Of a DNA stretch of 6,044 bases, positions 1 to 6,044 are shown in pieces. A model generated the notes under the pieces. It was not told the DNA's origin and searched no databases. It was given only the letters and a program-made list of their open reading frames with translations. The stretch is from Desulfocapsa sp. (GTDB lineage Bacteria > Desulfobacterota > Desulfobulbia > Desulfobulbales > Desulfocapsaceae): the NCBI GenBank assembly GCA_030635405.1, contig DAOVZA010000152.1, positions 1 to 6,044 on the forward strand, written 5' to 3'. The stretch's first letter is position 1. Every line of letters begins with the position of its first letter. Position numbers and translations under genes: made by a program.

Positions 1-902
1 AGAATCTCATCGTCACTGATAACGTAATTTTTACGCTCTTCTTCAGTGGTATCGATATTTTTTACTGGCTCAGGTGTCGAAGGATCATTGTCATAGATCA
101 TTTTGATCTCTTTTGACCCTATCTTCTTGCCAACGATTGGTCGCTTGCCTTCTTTCAGTTTTGGCTTGTAAACATAGTATTCATCAGGATTAACTGCGCC
201 CTGAACAACGTTTTCGCCAAGCCCCCAGGCGCCTGTGATAAAACACGCATCTTTGAAACCAGATTCTGTATCGATGGTGAATAAAACACCGGAAGAGGCG
301 GAGTCAGATCGAACCATCTTTTGAATAGTGATGGAGAGGTACACATCAAACTGACCGTATCCCTGGTGCTGACGATAGGAGATGGCGCGGTTGGTGAAAA
401 GAGACGCAAAACAGCTGCGACAGTTTTCGATGATGTTCTCGTAGCCATGAATGTTGAGATATGTTTCCTGCTGACCGGCAAATGAGGCATCTGGCAGATC
501 TTCGGCAGTTGCAGAGGAACGAACAGCGACAGCACAATTGTCGCCATATTCAGCTTCCATTTTCTTGTAGGATTCGATGATGACATCACGCAGATCATCA
601 GGAAATTCGGCATGGCGAATGATGTTACGGCATTTTTCTCCGCGTTCGGCAAGGTTTGCCATATCTTCAATATCAAGATCAGCAAGTACGTCACGGATAT
701 CCTGTTCAACACCAGCTTCTTTTAAAAGATAGCGATAGGCATAAGCTGTGATGGCAAAACCGTGGGGAACAGCTACGCCTTTGGAGGTGAGATGCTGATA
801 CATTTCACCAAGAGATGCGTTTTTTCCGCCCACTAGAGGGACATCATCAATGCCGATATCGTCAAACCATAGAATTAATTCTTCATCATGACTTTTGCCC
901 AT
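1..902 (-). CDS. ppsA: Phosphoenolpyruvate synthase, N-terminal part (runs off the left edge)
   Basis: The frame is open from an ATG at 902 down to the window edge, giving 300 residues with no stop. It is the N-terminal, ATP-grasp-like PEP/pyruvate-binding domain of PEP synthase. This cytoplasmic enzyme converts pyruvate, ATP and water to PEP, AMP and phosphate at the entry to gluconeogenesis. Seen in the sequence: the family N-terminus with VGGKNASLGEM at residues 24-34, the nucleotide-binding stretch AVRSSATAEDLPDASFAGQQ at 126-145, SSGVLFTID at 203-211, and GAWGLGENVVQGAVNPDEYY at 224-243. Family members are about 800 residues, so the swivelling phosphohistidine domain and the C-terminal PEP/pyruvate barrel lie outside the window. 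The start is supported by AGGAG eight bases upstream. The N-terminal LWFDDIG motif fits PEP synthase better than pyruvate phosphate dikinase, but the missing C-terminus leaves that distinction less than certain. The gene diverges from a phosphohexomutase across a 292-bp gap. Confidence 0.93.
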   Translation of the reverse strand, partial: MGKSHDEELILWFDDIGIDDVPLVGGKNASLGEMYQHLTSKGVAVPHGFAITAYAYRYLLKEAGVEQDIRDVLADLDIEDMANLAERGEKCRNIIRHAEFPDDLRDVIIESYKKMEAEYGDNCAVAVRSSATAEDLPDASFAGQQETYLNIHGYENIIENCRSCFASLFTNRAISYRQHQGYGQFDVYLSITIQKMVRSDSASSGVLFTIDTESGFKDACFITGAWGLGENVVQGAVNPDEYYVYKPKLKEGKRPIVGKKIGSKEIKMIYDNDPSTPEPVKNIDTTEEERKNYVISDDEI

Positions 903-910
903 CGTTGTTT

Positions 911-915
911 CTCCT
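911..915 (-). promoter_or_regulatory. Ribosome binding site of ppsA
   Basis: AGGAG on the minus strand lies eight bases before the ATG at 902. It fixes this start, because no other in-frame ATG lies close to the conserved N-terminus. Confidence 0.8.
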
Positions 916-936
916 ACTGGAAGTGATTGTTTAGGT

Positions 937-962
937 GATCTATTCGAAGATTCGATTAGATC
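937..962. promoter_or_regulatory. 26-bp near-perfect palindrome, probable operator or leader hairpin for ppsA
   Basis: The left arm GATCTATTCGAA and the right arm TTCGATTAGATC flank a GA centre, and 11 of 12 arm positions pair. The only mismatch is T943 against T956. Within it, ATTCGA also occurs as a direct repeat with 8-bp spacing (942-947 and 950-955). It lies about 35 bp upstream of the ppsA start codon and downstream of the predicted ppsA promoters. A bound dimeric regulator could therefore block transcription there, or the RNA could fold. No U-run follows on either strand, so it is not an intrinsic terminator. The symmetry is plain in the sequence. The operator role is inference, and I do not recognise the cognate regulator. 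Confidence 0.6.
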
Positions 963-986
963 AAGAAAATAGAAAACTAAGTTTGT

Positions 987-1015
987 ATACTAAGAAAATG
1001 ATAAATGAAAGTCAA
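987..1015 (-). promoter_or_regulatory. Possible secondary ppsA promoter
   Basis: On the minus strand, TTGACT (1010-1015, 5 of 6 matches to the sigma70 -35) is followed after 17 bp by TAGTAT (987-992, 4 of 6 matches to the -10). It lies closer to ppsA than the stronger candidate and just upstream of the palindrome. In such AT-rich DNA a match of this quality can arise by chance. Confidence 0.25.
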
Positions 1016-1028
1016 AAAAAATTGATGC

Positions 1029-1058
1029 ATTATATAAAAAAAACTGTCAATACGTCAA
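1029..1058 (-). promoter_or_regulatory. Sigma70-type promoter for ppsA
   Basis: On the minus strand, TTGACG (1053-1058) is followed after an 18-bp spacer by a perfect TATAAT (1029-1034). Transcription would begin near 1022, giving a leader of about 120 nt that contains the palindrome at 937-962. A second TTGACA lies at 1045-1050 but is only 10 bp from the -10, too close to serve it. Confidence 0.55.
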
Positions 1059-1129
1059 GTAAAGAGAGCTTTTTTTATGTTTTTTTCAGATGAAATGGTA
1101 GAACCGCAAATAGAAGTGTGATACTGTTT

Positions 1130-1159
1130 TTGGAAAATAAAGTCTTAACACACTATAGA
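1130..1159 (+). promoter_or_regulatory. Candidate promoter for the phosphohexomutase gene
   Basis: TTGGAA (1130-1135) and TATAGA (1154-1159) are separated by 18 bp. Transcription would begin near 1166 and give a leader of about 30 nt ending in a strong ribosome binding site. The match is moderate, and position and orientation are the main support. Confidence 0.35.
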
Positions 1160-1181
1160 AGGGCAACCTGAAGGGATAACC

Positions 1182-1188
1182 GGAGGAG
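1182..1188 (+). promoter_or_regulatory. Ribosome binding site of the phosphohexomutase gene
   Basis: GGAGGAG lies six bases before the ATG at 1195. It is a strong Shine-Dalgarno match and supports the long N-terminus of this protein over later in-frame starts such as M41. Confidence 0.85.
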
Positions 1189-1194
1189 TATAAT

Positions 1195-2931
1195 ATGTCT
1201 AGTGGAACCAAAATTAAAGAGCTATACGCCAAATGTAATATAGGTAGAGAGCATTCTGAAAGCGATTATTTTGCACTTGTCAGAGAGCTGGTTAGTCTGC
1301 GGAATCAGGAAGGAATGCAGTGGCAACGAGCTATTGATCAGGCTTATACGTTAATTATGGATGAAATTATCTGTAATACAAACAGTCCGGTTACAGATGT
1401 TAAATTTGGAACTTCAGGCTGGCGTGGTGTAATTGGCAAGGATCTGTTTGTGCGCTCAGTTTCTTTTGTGACTGCTGCTATCCTTGACCTTTATTTGAAG
1501 GTTGATGAAGAGCAGGAACTGGTACAATATCTGGGTGTCAGCAGTCTTGATGAAGCAAAAAAGCGTGGCTGTGTGTTAGGCTTCGATAATCGTTTTGGTG
1601 GTGAAATACTTGCTGGCGCAGTAACTGAAGTGTTGGTTAATGCTGGTTTCACCGTTCATTACGCAGGGGAATCCACAACAGGAGTTCTTTCCGCTGCTGT
1701 CCTTGAGTTGAATGCTGCCTTCTCTGTAAATCTAACACCTTCTCATAATCCGCTTGAATATGCTGGTTTTAAATATAATGCCGCTGATGCAGGTCCTGCT
1801 GCTGCTGAGCTTACCAGTCGTATTACAACTAAAGCCAGAGAGATTATTGCAGGTACTGGATCTTCGCTGGTGATGCTTGATAAGCCCGTTGTTTCTCCTG
1901 CCGATCGCGATGATGTTCAGAATTTTGATGCCCTGGAAACATGGAAACAGCTGGTTCGTAAAAATAAAGCTGTTCATGATGTTCATTACGACGAAATTAT
2001 GGCTGCTTTTGCCACAGATAGCGAGGTCGTGGTAGCCATCGATTCTGTTCATGGAGCAAGTCGAATTCATATACCGTTACTTTTTGAAGGAGTCGATACG
2101 GATCGTTTGATTCAGCTAAGAGATAGTTCAGATGTAACATTTAATGGTATTGCTCCGGAGCCATCTTCTGCCAATATGACCGGTGTCACTGAAACGCTGC
2201 TTGCCCGAAGTGAACCACTTAAAGTAGGTGCTATTATTGATCCCGATGGTGATCGTATCAGATTTACCGACGGGACTGTCGAAATCAGCATGAATCAATT
2301 TGGTGCCATGGCCTATCACTTCCTTCATGAAGCAAAGGGGAAGAAGGGTATGGTTGCAAAGACCGTTGCGACATCGAATCTTGCAAATCGCTTAGCAGAA
2401 GTGTTCGGTGAAGAAACCTTTGAGCCAAAAGTTGGTTTTAAAGAATTTAAACCTGTGATTGGTAAGGCACTCGTCTATTTTGAAGAGTCAGATGGGATCT
2501 CAATTATTGGTCATACACCAGAGAAAGATGCTTATATTGGTTTGTTGCTTGCTCTTGATATGGTTATGAGTCGTAGGCAGAATCTTGGAGATTATCTTGC
2601 CGAGATAGAAAAAGAATATGGTGCTTACTATCCGGATAGAGACGGATTGCCCGTGAGTGTCCACGGTGAAGAACTTACGTCTGCTCTTTTAAAACTCGAA
2701 AAATATGATGTTGGAGCTTTCGTTACAATTGGTGGTGAGGAACAACGTATCAGTCAGGTAATAGATATCGATGGTCGTAAAATGATATTTGATGACGGAT
2801 CATGGCTGATGATCAGACCATCCGGTACGGAACCAAAGGTTCGGTTTTATGTTGAATCACGGACAGAGAGCGGTACGGTAGCTCTTGTGGAAGCAGCGCG
2901 CGGAATGTTGGATGAAATTGGTCTTATTTAA
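1195..2931 (+). CDS. Alpha-D-phosphohexomutase (phosphoglucomutase/phosphomannomutase family)
   Basis: This is a 578-residue cytoplasmic enzyme that interconverts hexose 1-phosphate and hexose 6-phosphate. All four family landmarks are present in order. FGTSGWRG (71-78) is the domain I substrate-phosphate motif. TPSHNP (181-186) carries the phosphorylated catalytic serine S183. DPDGDR (349-354) is the metal-binding loop with D349, D351 and D353. EESDG (430-434) is the sugar-specificity loop, and RPSGTEPK (541-548) is the C-terminal phosphate-binding loop. None of the key residues is missing. The protein is longer than typical bacterial phosphomannomutases (about 450-470 residues), partly because about 70 residues precede the first motif. 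Motifs alone do not separate glucose from mannose specificity, so no gene symbol is given. It diverges from ppsA, and the two would work at opposite ends of gluconeogenesis, which favours a glucose 1-phosphate role in glycogen or polysaccharide supply. It is followed by a 122-bp gap before nifU. Confidence 0.9.
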   Translation: MSSGTKIKELYAKCNIGREHSESDYFALVRELVSLRNQEGMQWQRAIDQAYTLIMDEIICNTNSPVTDVKFGTSGWRGVIGKDLFVRSVSFVTAAILDLYLKVDEEQELVQYLGVSSLDEAKKRGCVLGFDNRFGGEILAGAVTEVLVNAGFTVHYAGESTTGVLSAAVLELNAAFSVNLTPSHNPLEYAGFKYNAADAGPAAAELTSRITTKAREIIAGTGSSLVMLDKPVVSPADRDDVQNFDALETWKQLVRKNKAVHDVHYDEIMAAFATDSEVVVAIDSVHGASRIHIPLLFEGVDTDRLIQLRDSSDVTFNGIAPEPSSANMTGVTETLLARSEPLKVGAIIDPDGDRIRFTDGTVEISMNQFGAMAYHFLHEAKGKKGMVAKTVATSNLANRLAEVFGEETFEPKVGFKEFKPVIGKALVYFEESDGISIIGHTPEKDAYIGLLLALDMVMSRRQNLGDYLAEIEKEYGAYYPDRDGLPVSVHGEELTSALLKLEKYDVGAFVTIGGEEQRISQVIDIDGRKMIFDDGSWLMIRPSGTEPKVRFYVESRTESGTVALVEAARGMLDEIGLI

Positions 2932-3008
2932 AAGCCATTCCTCCATTGATTTTTAACTGTCCGGTATTAGAGTAGCTGAACGATAAAAATATATCTGTCA
3001 GTATTGAA

Positions 3009-3023
3009 TGAGAATTATTGTAA
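3009..3023 (+). promoter_or_regulatory. Fur-box-like sequence upstream of nifU
   Basis: TGAGAATTATTGTAA matches 11 of the 14 defined positions of the 7-1-7 Fur consensus TGATAATNATTATCA. It ends about 30 bp before the nifU start codon, where a repressor would be expected to act. The surrounding gap (2932-3053) is AT-rich, so chance is a real alternative. I could not pick out a convincing -35/-10 pair beside it. No site resembling a classical IscR operator was seen. Confidence 0.3.
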
Positions 3024-3042
3024 CATCATGAGATAAATAATT

Positions 3043-3047
3043 AGGAG
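3043..3047 (+). promoter_or_regulatory. Ribosome binding site of nifU
   Basis: AGGAG lies six bases before the ATG at 3054. The start also matches the family N-terminus (YTDKVQEHF followed by HPHNVGE). Confidence 0.8.
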
Positions 3048-3053
3048 TAAGCC

Positions 3054-3887
3054 ATGTGGGAATATACAGATAAAGTTCAGGAACATTTTTTACATCCTCA
3101 TAATGTTGGGGAAATTGAGAATCCAAGTGGGCTCGGAGACGTCGGTTCTCTAGCTTGTGGTGATGCACTGAAGCTGACTTTGAAGATTGAAGACGATATC
3201 ATCGTTGATGCTAAATTTAAAACATTCGGCTGTGCTTCAGCCATTGCATCCTCTTCTGCCCTTACCATTATGGTTACTGGCATGAGTGTTGACGATGCCG
3301 AAAAACTCACCAATGATGATATCGCCGATTATCTCGGTGGCTTGCCAAAAGAAAAAATGCATTGCTCAGTTATGGGACGTGAAGCACTTGAAGCTGCCAT
3401 TGCCGATTATCGTGGCGTCATTCTGCCGATGGCAGAAGGTGAAGTAGTTTGTGAATGTTTCGGTGTGACTGATCTAGATGTGATCCGGGCAATAAATGAA
3501 TCTGATCTTCGTTCCGTTGAAGAGATTACCAATTTCACCAAAGCAGGTGGCGGTTGCGGTAAATGTGAAGATAAGTTGCGTGATCTTCTTCAGACCACTA
3601 TCAGTGGGATTCCTGTTGTTGCTGTCACCGATGATAAACCTAAACGACTCACCACTCTTCAGAAGATTAAGAAAATTGAAGAAGTGCTGGAACGCGAAAT
3701 CAAACCAGCCCTTAAAAAGGATGGTGGTGATATAGAGCTTGTTGATGTGGATGGTGACTTTGTAATGGTCTCCCTCCGTGGAGCCTGTACCAGTTGTGCA
3801 AAATCCCAGACAACTCTTAAAGAATACGTCGAGAAAAAGTTGCGTGAGTTAGTGCTCGACAGCTTGATTGTGGAGGAAGCCAAGTAA
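3054..3887 (+). CDS. nifU: Fe-S cluster assembly scaffold NifU (three-domain)
   Basis: This is a 277-residue modular scaffold on which [2Fe-2S] and [4Fe-4S] clusters are built from iron and NifS-derived sulfur before transfer to apo-proteins. The domains in order are as follows. Residues 1 to about 125 are an IscU-like scaffold with ligands C35, D37 (in ACGD), C60 and C104 (in HCSVMG). Residues about 130-180 are a Bfd-like [2Fe-2S] domain with C133 and C135 (CEC) and C168 and C171 (CGKC). Residues about 200-277 are an Nfu domain with the CTSC pair C245 and C248. All nine cysteines expected from Azotobacter-type NifU are present, and the length is slightly below its roughly 310 residues because the linker between the second and third domains is short. 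The gene precedes nifS with a one-base overlap (TAATG), which implies translational coupling. Since no nitrogenase gene is in view, a general Fe-S role is likely, as in epsilonproteobacteria such as Helicobacter. That role is inference. Confidence 0.96.
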   Translation: MWEYTDKVQEHFLHPHNVGEIENPSGLGDVGSLACGDALKLTLKIEDDIIVDAKFKTFGCASAIASSSALTIMVTGMSVDDAEKLTNDDIADYLGGLPKEKMHCSVMGREALEAAIADYRGVILPMAEGEVVCECFGVTDLDVIRAINESDLRSVEEITNFTKAGGGCGKCEDKLRDLLQTTISGIPVVAVTDDKPKRLTTLQKIKKIEEVLEREIKPALKKDGGDIELVDVDGDFVMVSLRGACTSCAKSQTTLKEYVEKKLRELVLDSLIVEEAK

Positions 3888-5071
3888 TGAAATGTGAAGC
3901 AGACAAAGTAATATACATGGATAATAACGCCACAACCAGGGTCGCTCCCGAAGTTGTTGATGCTATGATGCCATTTTTAACGGAATGTTATGGTAATCCA
4001 TCAAGTATGCATAATTTTGGTGGTCAGGTTGGAGGAGCCATTGAAAAAGCAAGAGCTCAGGTAGCAGACTTGATTGGCGCTAAAACCTCAGAAATAACAT
4101 ATACCAGCTGTGGTACAGAAAGTGATTCGACTGCTATTATATCTGCTTTACAGGCCTTCCCTGAGAAGAGACATATTGTAACCACCCGGGTTGAGCATCC
4201 TGCCATTAAGCATCTTTGTGAAAATCTCGATAGACTGACAGGCCATAAGCATCGTGTAACCCGGCTTCAGGTAGAGGCAGATGGGACACTTGATATGGCC
4301 AAATACGAAGAGGCTTTGGCTGACGATACTGCCATTGTTTCTGTGATGTGGGCTAATAACGAAACCGGAGTTATCTTTCCGGTCGAAAAGATGGCCACCA
4401 TGGCCAAAGAAAGAGGGGTTTTGTTTCATACCGATGCCGTTCAGGCCGTTGGTAAGATTCCCATCAATTTAAAAGAGCTTGATATCGATTTTCTTTCTCT
4501 GTCTGGCCATAAACTTCATGCACCCAAAGGTGTTGGAGTTTTATATGTGAGACGGGGGACTCCTTTTGTACCGTTTCTTGCCGGCGGTCATCAGGAAGGT
4601 GGAAGGCGTGGTGGCACTGAAAATGTTGCCTCCATTGTTGCTCTTGGAAGAGCATGTGAGCTAGCCCAAGAGACGATGGAAGAAGAGAACACAAGAGTAA
4701 GGGCTCTTCGTGATCGTCTTGAAGAAGGTCTGCTTGCAGCGGTTCCCAACTCCATGTTAAATGGTCATAAAACAGATAGACTACCAAACACCACTAACAT
4801 CAGTTTTGAATTTGTGGAAGGTGAAGCGATTTTGCTCCATATGAATCTCTATAACATCTGTGCCTCATCCGGATCAGCATGTACATCAGGCTCTCTTGAA
4901 CCATCCCATGTTCTTCGTGCCATGGGCGTTCCCTTCACTGCCGCGCATGGTTCAATCAGATATTCCTTAAGTGTTTATAATACAGAGGCTGAAGTTGATT
5001 TTGTCTTAGAGAAGATGCCCCCTATAATTGCTGAATTACGTGAACTCTCACCTTTCTGGAAGGCGGAATAA
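3887..5071 (+). CDS. nifS: Cysteine desulfurase NifS
   Basis: This is a 394-residue PLP-dependent class V aminotransferase-fold enzyme. It takes sulfur from L-cysteine as a persulfide, releases alanine, and passes the sulfur to NifU. Seen in the sequence: MDNNATT (11-17); H104 in VEHPA, which stacks on PLP; WANNETG (155-161) with the cofactor-binding asparagine; D183 and Q186 in HTDAVQ; SGHK (206-209) with K209 as the PLP Schiff-base lysine; GGTEN (242-246); and the mobile active-site loop SSGSACTSG (327-335) with catalytic C332. The length matches the family. The ATG at 3887 overlaps the nifU stop by one base and has GGAGG (3872-3876) ten bases upstream inside nifU. Starting at M11 instead would remove the first beta-strand, so the upstream start is preferred, although it makes the N-terminus a few residues longer than usual. 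The loop context and the pairing with NifU favour NifS over IscS, though the two are close relatives. Confidence 0.95.
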   Translation: MKCEADKVIYMDNNATTRVAPEVVDAMMPFLTECYGNPSSMHNFGGQVGGAIEKARAQVADLIGAKTSEITYTSCGTESDSTAIISALQAFPEKRHIVTTRVEHPAIKHLCENLDRLTGHKHRVTRLQVEADGTLDMAKYEEALADDTAIVSVMWANNETGVIFPVEKMATMAKERGVLFHTDAVQAVGKIPINLKELDIDFLSLSGHKLHAPKGVGVLYVRRGTPFVPFLAGGHQEGGRRGGTENVASIVALGRACELAQETMEEENTRVRALRDRLEEGLLAAVPNSMLNGHKTDRLPNTTNISFEFVEGEAILLHMNLYNICASSGSACTSGSLEPSHVLRAMGVPFTAAHGSIRYSLSVYNTEAEVDFVLEKMPPIIAELRELSPFWKAE

Positions 5072-5073
5072 AT

Positions 5074-6003
5074 ATGCGCATTGTTGACCCATCATATGAG
5101 ATTCAGGATGATTTGGACCAGGATTCACTTGTCGTACGGCTAGAAGCTTGCGGGCGTATCTGTTACAAGAGCGAGGGCTCGATCAATGAAAATTCAGCCC
5201 TTCCCTTTGTAAAGAAAATAGCTGAACATGGTCACAACTCTGTGATGGAGATGGCAGTGGTCACCCTCGGTGTGAAGTGTAGCGATGAGCAGTTTGATGC
5301 CTTGCTTACGCTTGAACCAAGATATTTGTTTGTTGATCGCCTTGAAGATGAAGTTTTAGTGACTGCATCCATCAGAAGTCTCAGGGAATTGTACCAGAGG
5401 GCTGGGAAAACAGAAATAGTTGAAGCAATGGTTGGTTTTATGGTTGCTGGACATTCGTATCTGTTTGAAGGTGTCTGGGATGGTGGTAGCGGGCAACTTG
5501 TAGAAAGTACTATTGCAGTACGAAAACTTGAGCTTACTGAAGTCGATGGCTTGTCACCTGAGCTTATTGCAAATCACCGCTTCTTAGGGGTGAAGTTTAT
5601 AATCAATCGTGCCGTAACTCATGAGATTGTACGACATCGGCCATGTTCCTTTCTTCAGGAAAGCCAGCGTTATTGTCGCTATAGTCAGGATAAATTTGAT
5701 AATCAGGTAACCTTCATCAAACCTATGTTTTATGAAGAGGGAACAGATGAATTTGCTCTTTGGCAGAAAGCCATGGAAGATACTGAACAAATTTATCTTA
5801 AACTCCTTGATACCTCGACTCCACAGGCCGCTAGAACCGTTCTGCCCAATTCCTGTAAAACAGAGATTATTGTGTACTGCAACCTCGCAGAGTGGAGACA
5901 TATTTTTAAGTTGAGAACCACGCCTGCCGCAGAACCTTCAATGCGTGAGATTATGATTCCTCTTGCTGCTGAAATGAAAGAACGCTATCCTGCTGTTTTC
6001 TGA
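5074..6003 (+). CDS. thyX: Flavin-dependent thymidylate synthase ThyX
   Basis: This is a 309-residue FAD enzyme that methylates dUMP to dTMP using methylenetetrahydrofolate and NAD(P)H. It stands in for ThyA and does not require dihydrofolate reductase to recycle folate. The hallmark RHRx7S motif is at 187-197 (RHRPCSFLQES), followed by QRY (198-200). The flavin-binding N-terminal motif appears as HNSVMEM (54-60), with M60 where histidine is usual. The C-terminal substrate-binding motif is divergent: LRTTPAAEPSMRE (280-292) instead of the common LRxxxxAQxEIR. The protein is longer than the usual 220-250 residues, and the extra sequence lies between about 85 and 170. It starts 2 bp after the nifS stop with a weak ribosome binding site (AGGCGGA, 5061-5067), so translation probably depends partly on nifS. 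Folding of the nifU-nifS-thyX genes into one transcript is likely from the spacing. The family call is firm, and the subfamily assignment is less so. Confidence 0.93.
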   Translation: MRIVDPSYEIQDDLDQDSLVVRLEACGRICYKSEGSINENSALPFVKKIAEHGHNSVMEMAVVTLGVKCSDEQFDALLTLEPRYLFVDRLEDEVLVTASIRSLRELYQRAGKTEIVEAMVGFMVAGHSYLFEGVWDGGSGQLVESTIAVRKLELTEVDGLSPELIANHRFLGVKFIINRAVTHEIVRHRPCSFLQESQRYCRYSQDKFDNQVTFIKPMFYEEGTDEFALWQKAMEDTEQIYLKLLDTSTPQAARTVLPNSCKTEIIVYCNLAEWRHIFKLRTTPAAEPSMREIMIPLAAEMKERYPAVF

Positions 6004-6044
6004 AATAGTTTCTACGTATGATTCAAAGCTCTTATCCTTTTTAA
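6004..6044. other. Tail after thyX with no recognisable gene
   Basis: These 41 bases contain no clear hairpin-plus-U terminator. The only start codon opens an eight-codon frame (6018-6044) without a ribosome binding site, which is not credible as a gene. Confidence 0.5.

Noticed and set aside
155..712. A 185-codon open frame on the minus strand within the ppsA region
   Set aside because: It lies in another frame of ppsA. The PpsA frame carries continuous family motifs through the same bases, while this frame shows no recognisable domain.
1059..1078. AAAG/CTTT mini-hairpin followed by a T-run as a terminator
   Set aside because: The stem is only about four base pairs and AT-rich. It also sits in a divergent promoter region where no upstream transcript needs termination.
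1189..1194. Perfect TATAAT directly before the phosphohexomutase ATG
   Set aside because: It abuts the start codon and has no -35 at a suitable distance. The strong ribosome binding site just upstream means transcription must begin earlier.
1732..2070. A 112-codon minus-strand frame inside the phosphohexomutase gene
   Set aside because: It is antisense to a conserved coding region, has no ribosome binding site that I can see, and has no recognisable domain.
2932..3053. Possible terminator between the phosphohexomutase gene and nifU
   Set aside because: I found no GC-rich stem followed by a U-run, so no intrinsic terminator can be claimed and read-through into nifU stays possible.
4464..4787. 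A 107-codon minus-strand frame inside nifS
   Set aside because: It is antisense to the NifS active-site region. Its composition (many Q, H and L) is typical of a shadow frame.

Overview
The window looks like ordinary core chromosome from an AT-leaning Gram-negative anaerobe. The best guess is a sulfate-reducing deltaproteobacterium (Desulfobacterota, perhaps Desulfobulbales-like). That placement is an inference. It rests on a three-domain NifU with NifS and no nitrogenase genes in view, ThyX as a thymidylate synthase, a PEP synthase, and moderate-to-low GC. No mobile element, CRISPR array, tRNA or rRNA was seen.

Layout: (1) 1-902, minus strand: the first 300 residues of a phosphoenolpyruvate synthase, which runs off the left edge. 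(2) 903-1194: a 292-bp AT-rich divergent intergenic region. It holds a good sigma70-type promoter for ppsA, a weaker candidate for the rightward gene, and a striking 26-bp near-perfect palindrome in the ppsA leader. (3) 1195-2931, plus strand: a long alpha-D-phosphohexomutase (phosphoglucomutase/phosphomannomutase family). (4) 2932-3053: a 122-bp gap with no convincing terminator and a Fur-box-like sequence just upstream of nifU. (5) 3054-6003, plus strand: nifU, nifS and thyX in a tight cluster. nifU and nifS overlap by one base, and nifS and thyX are 2 bp apart. (6) 6004-6044: a short tail with no recognisable gene.

How the genes work together: PEP synthase (pyruvate to PEP) and the phosphohexomutase (interconversion of hexose 1- and 6-phosphates) sit at the two ends of gluconeogenesis and sugar-polymer synthesis. 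They diverge from one shared regulatory region. NifS (cysteine desulfurase) supplies sulfur to NifU (Fe-S scaffold). This is probably the housekeeping Fe-S assembly pair here, since nothing in the window relates to nitrogen fixation. ThyX makes dTMP using reduced flavin and methylenetetrahydrofolate. It is probably co-transcribed with nifUS, although it is not itself an Fe-S protein.

All five genes belong to known families, and I see no evidence for a novel multi-gene system. The most interesting signals are regulatory: the palindrome at 937-962 and the Fur-like site at 3009-3023.
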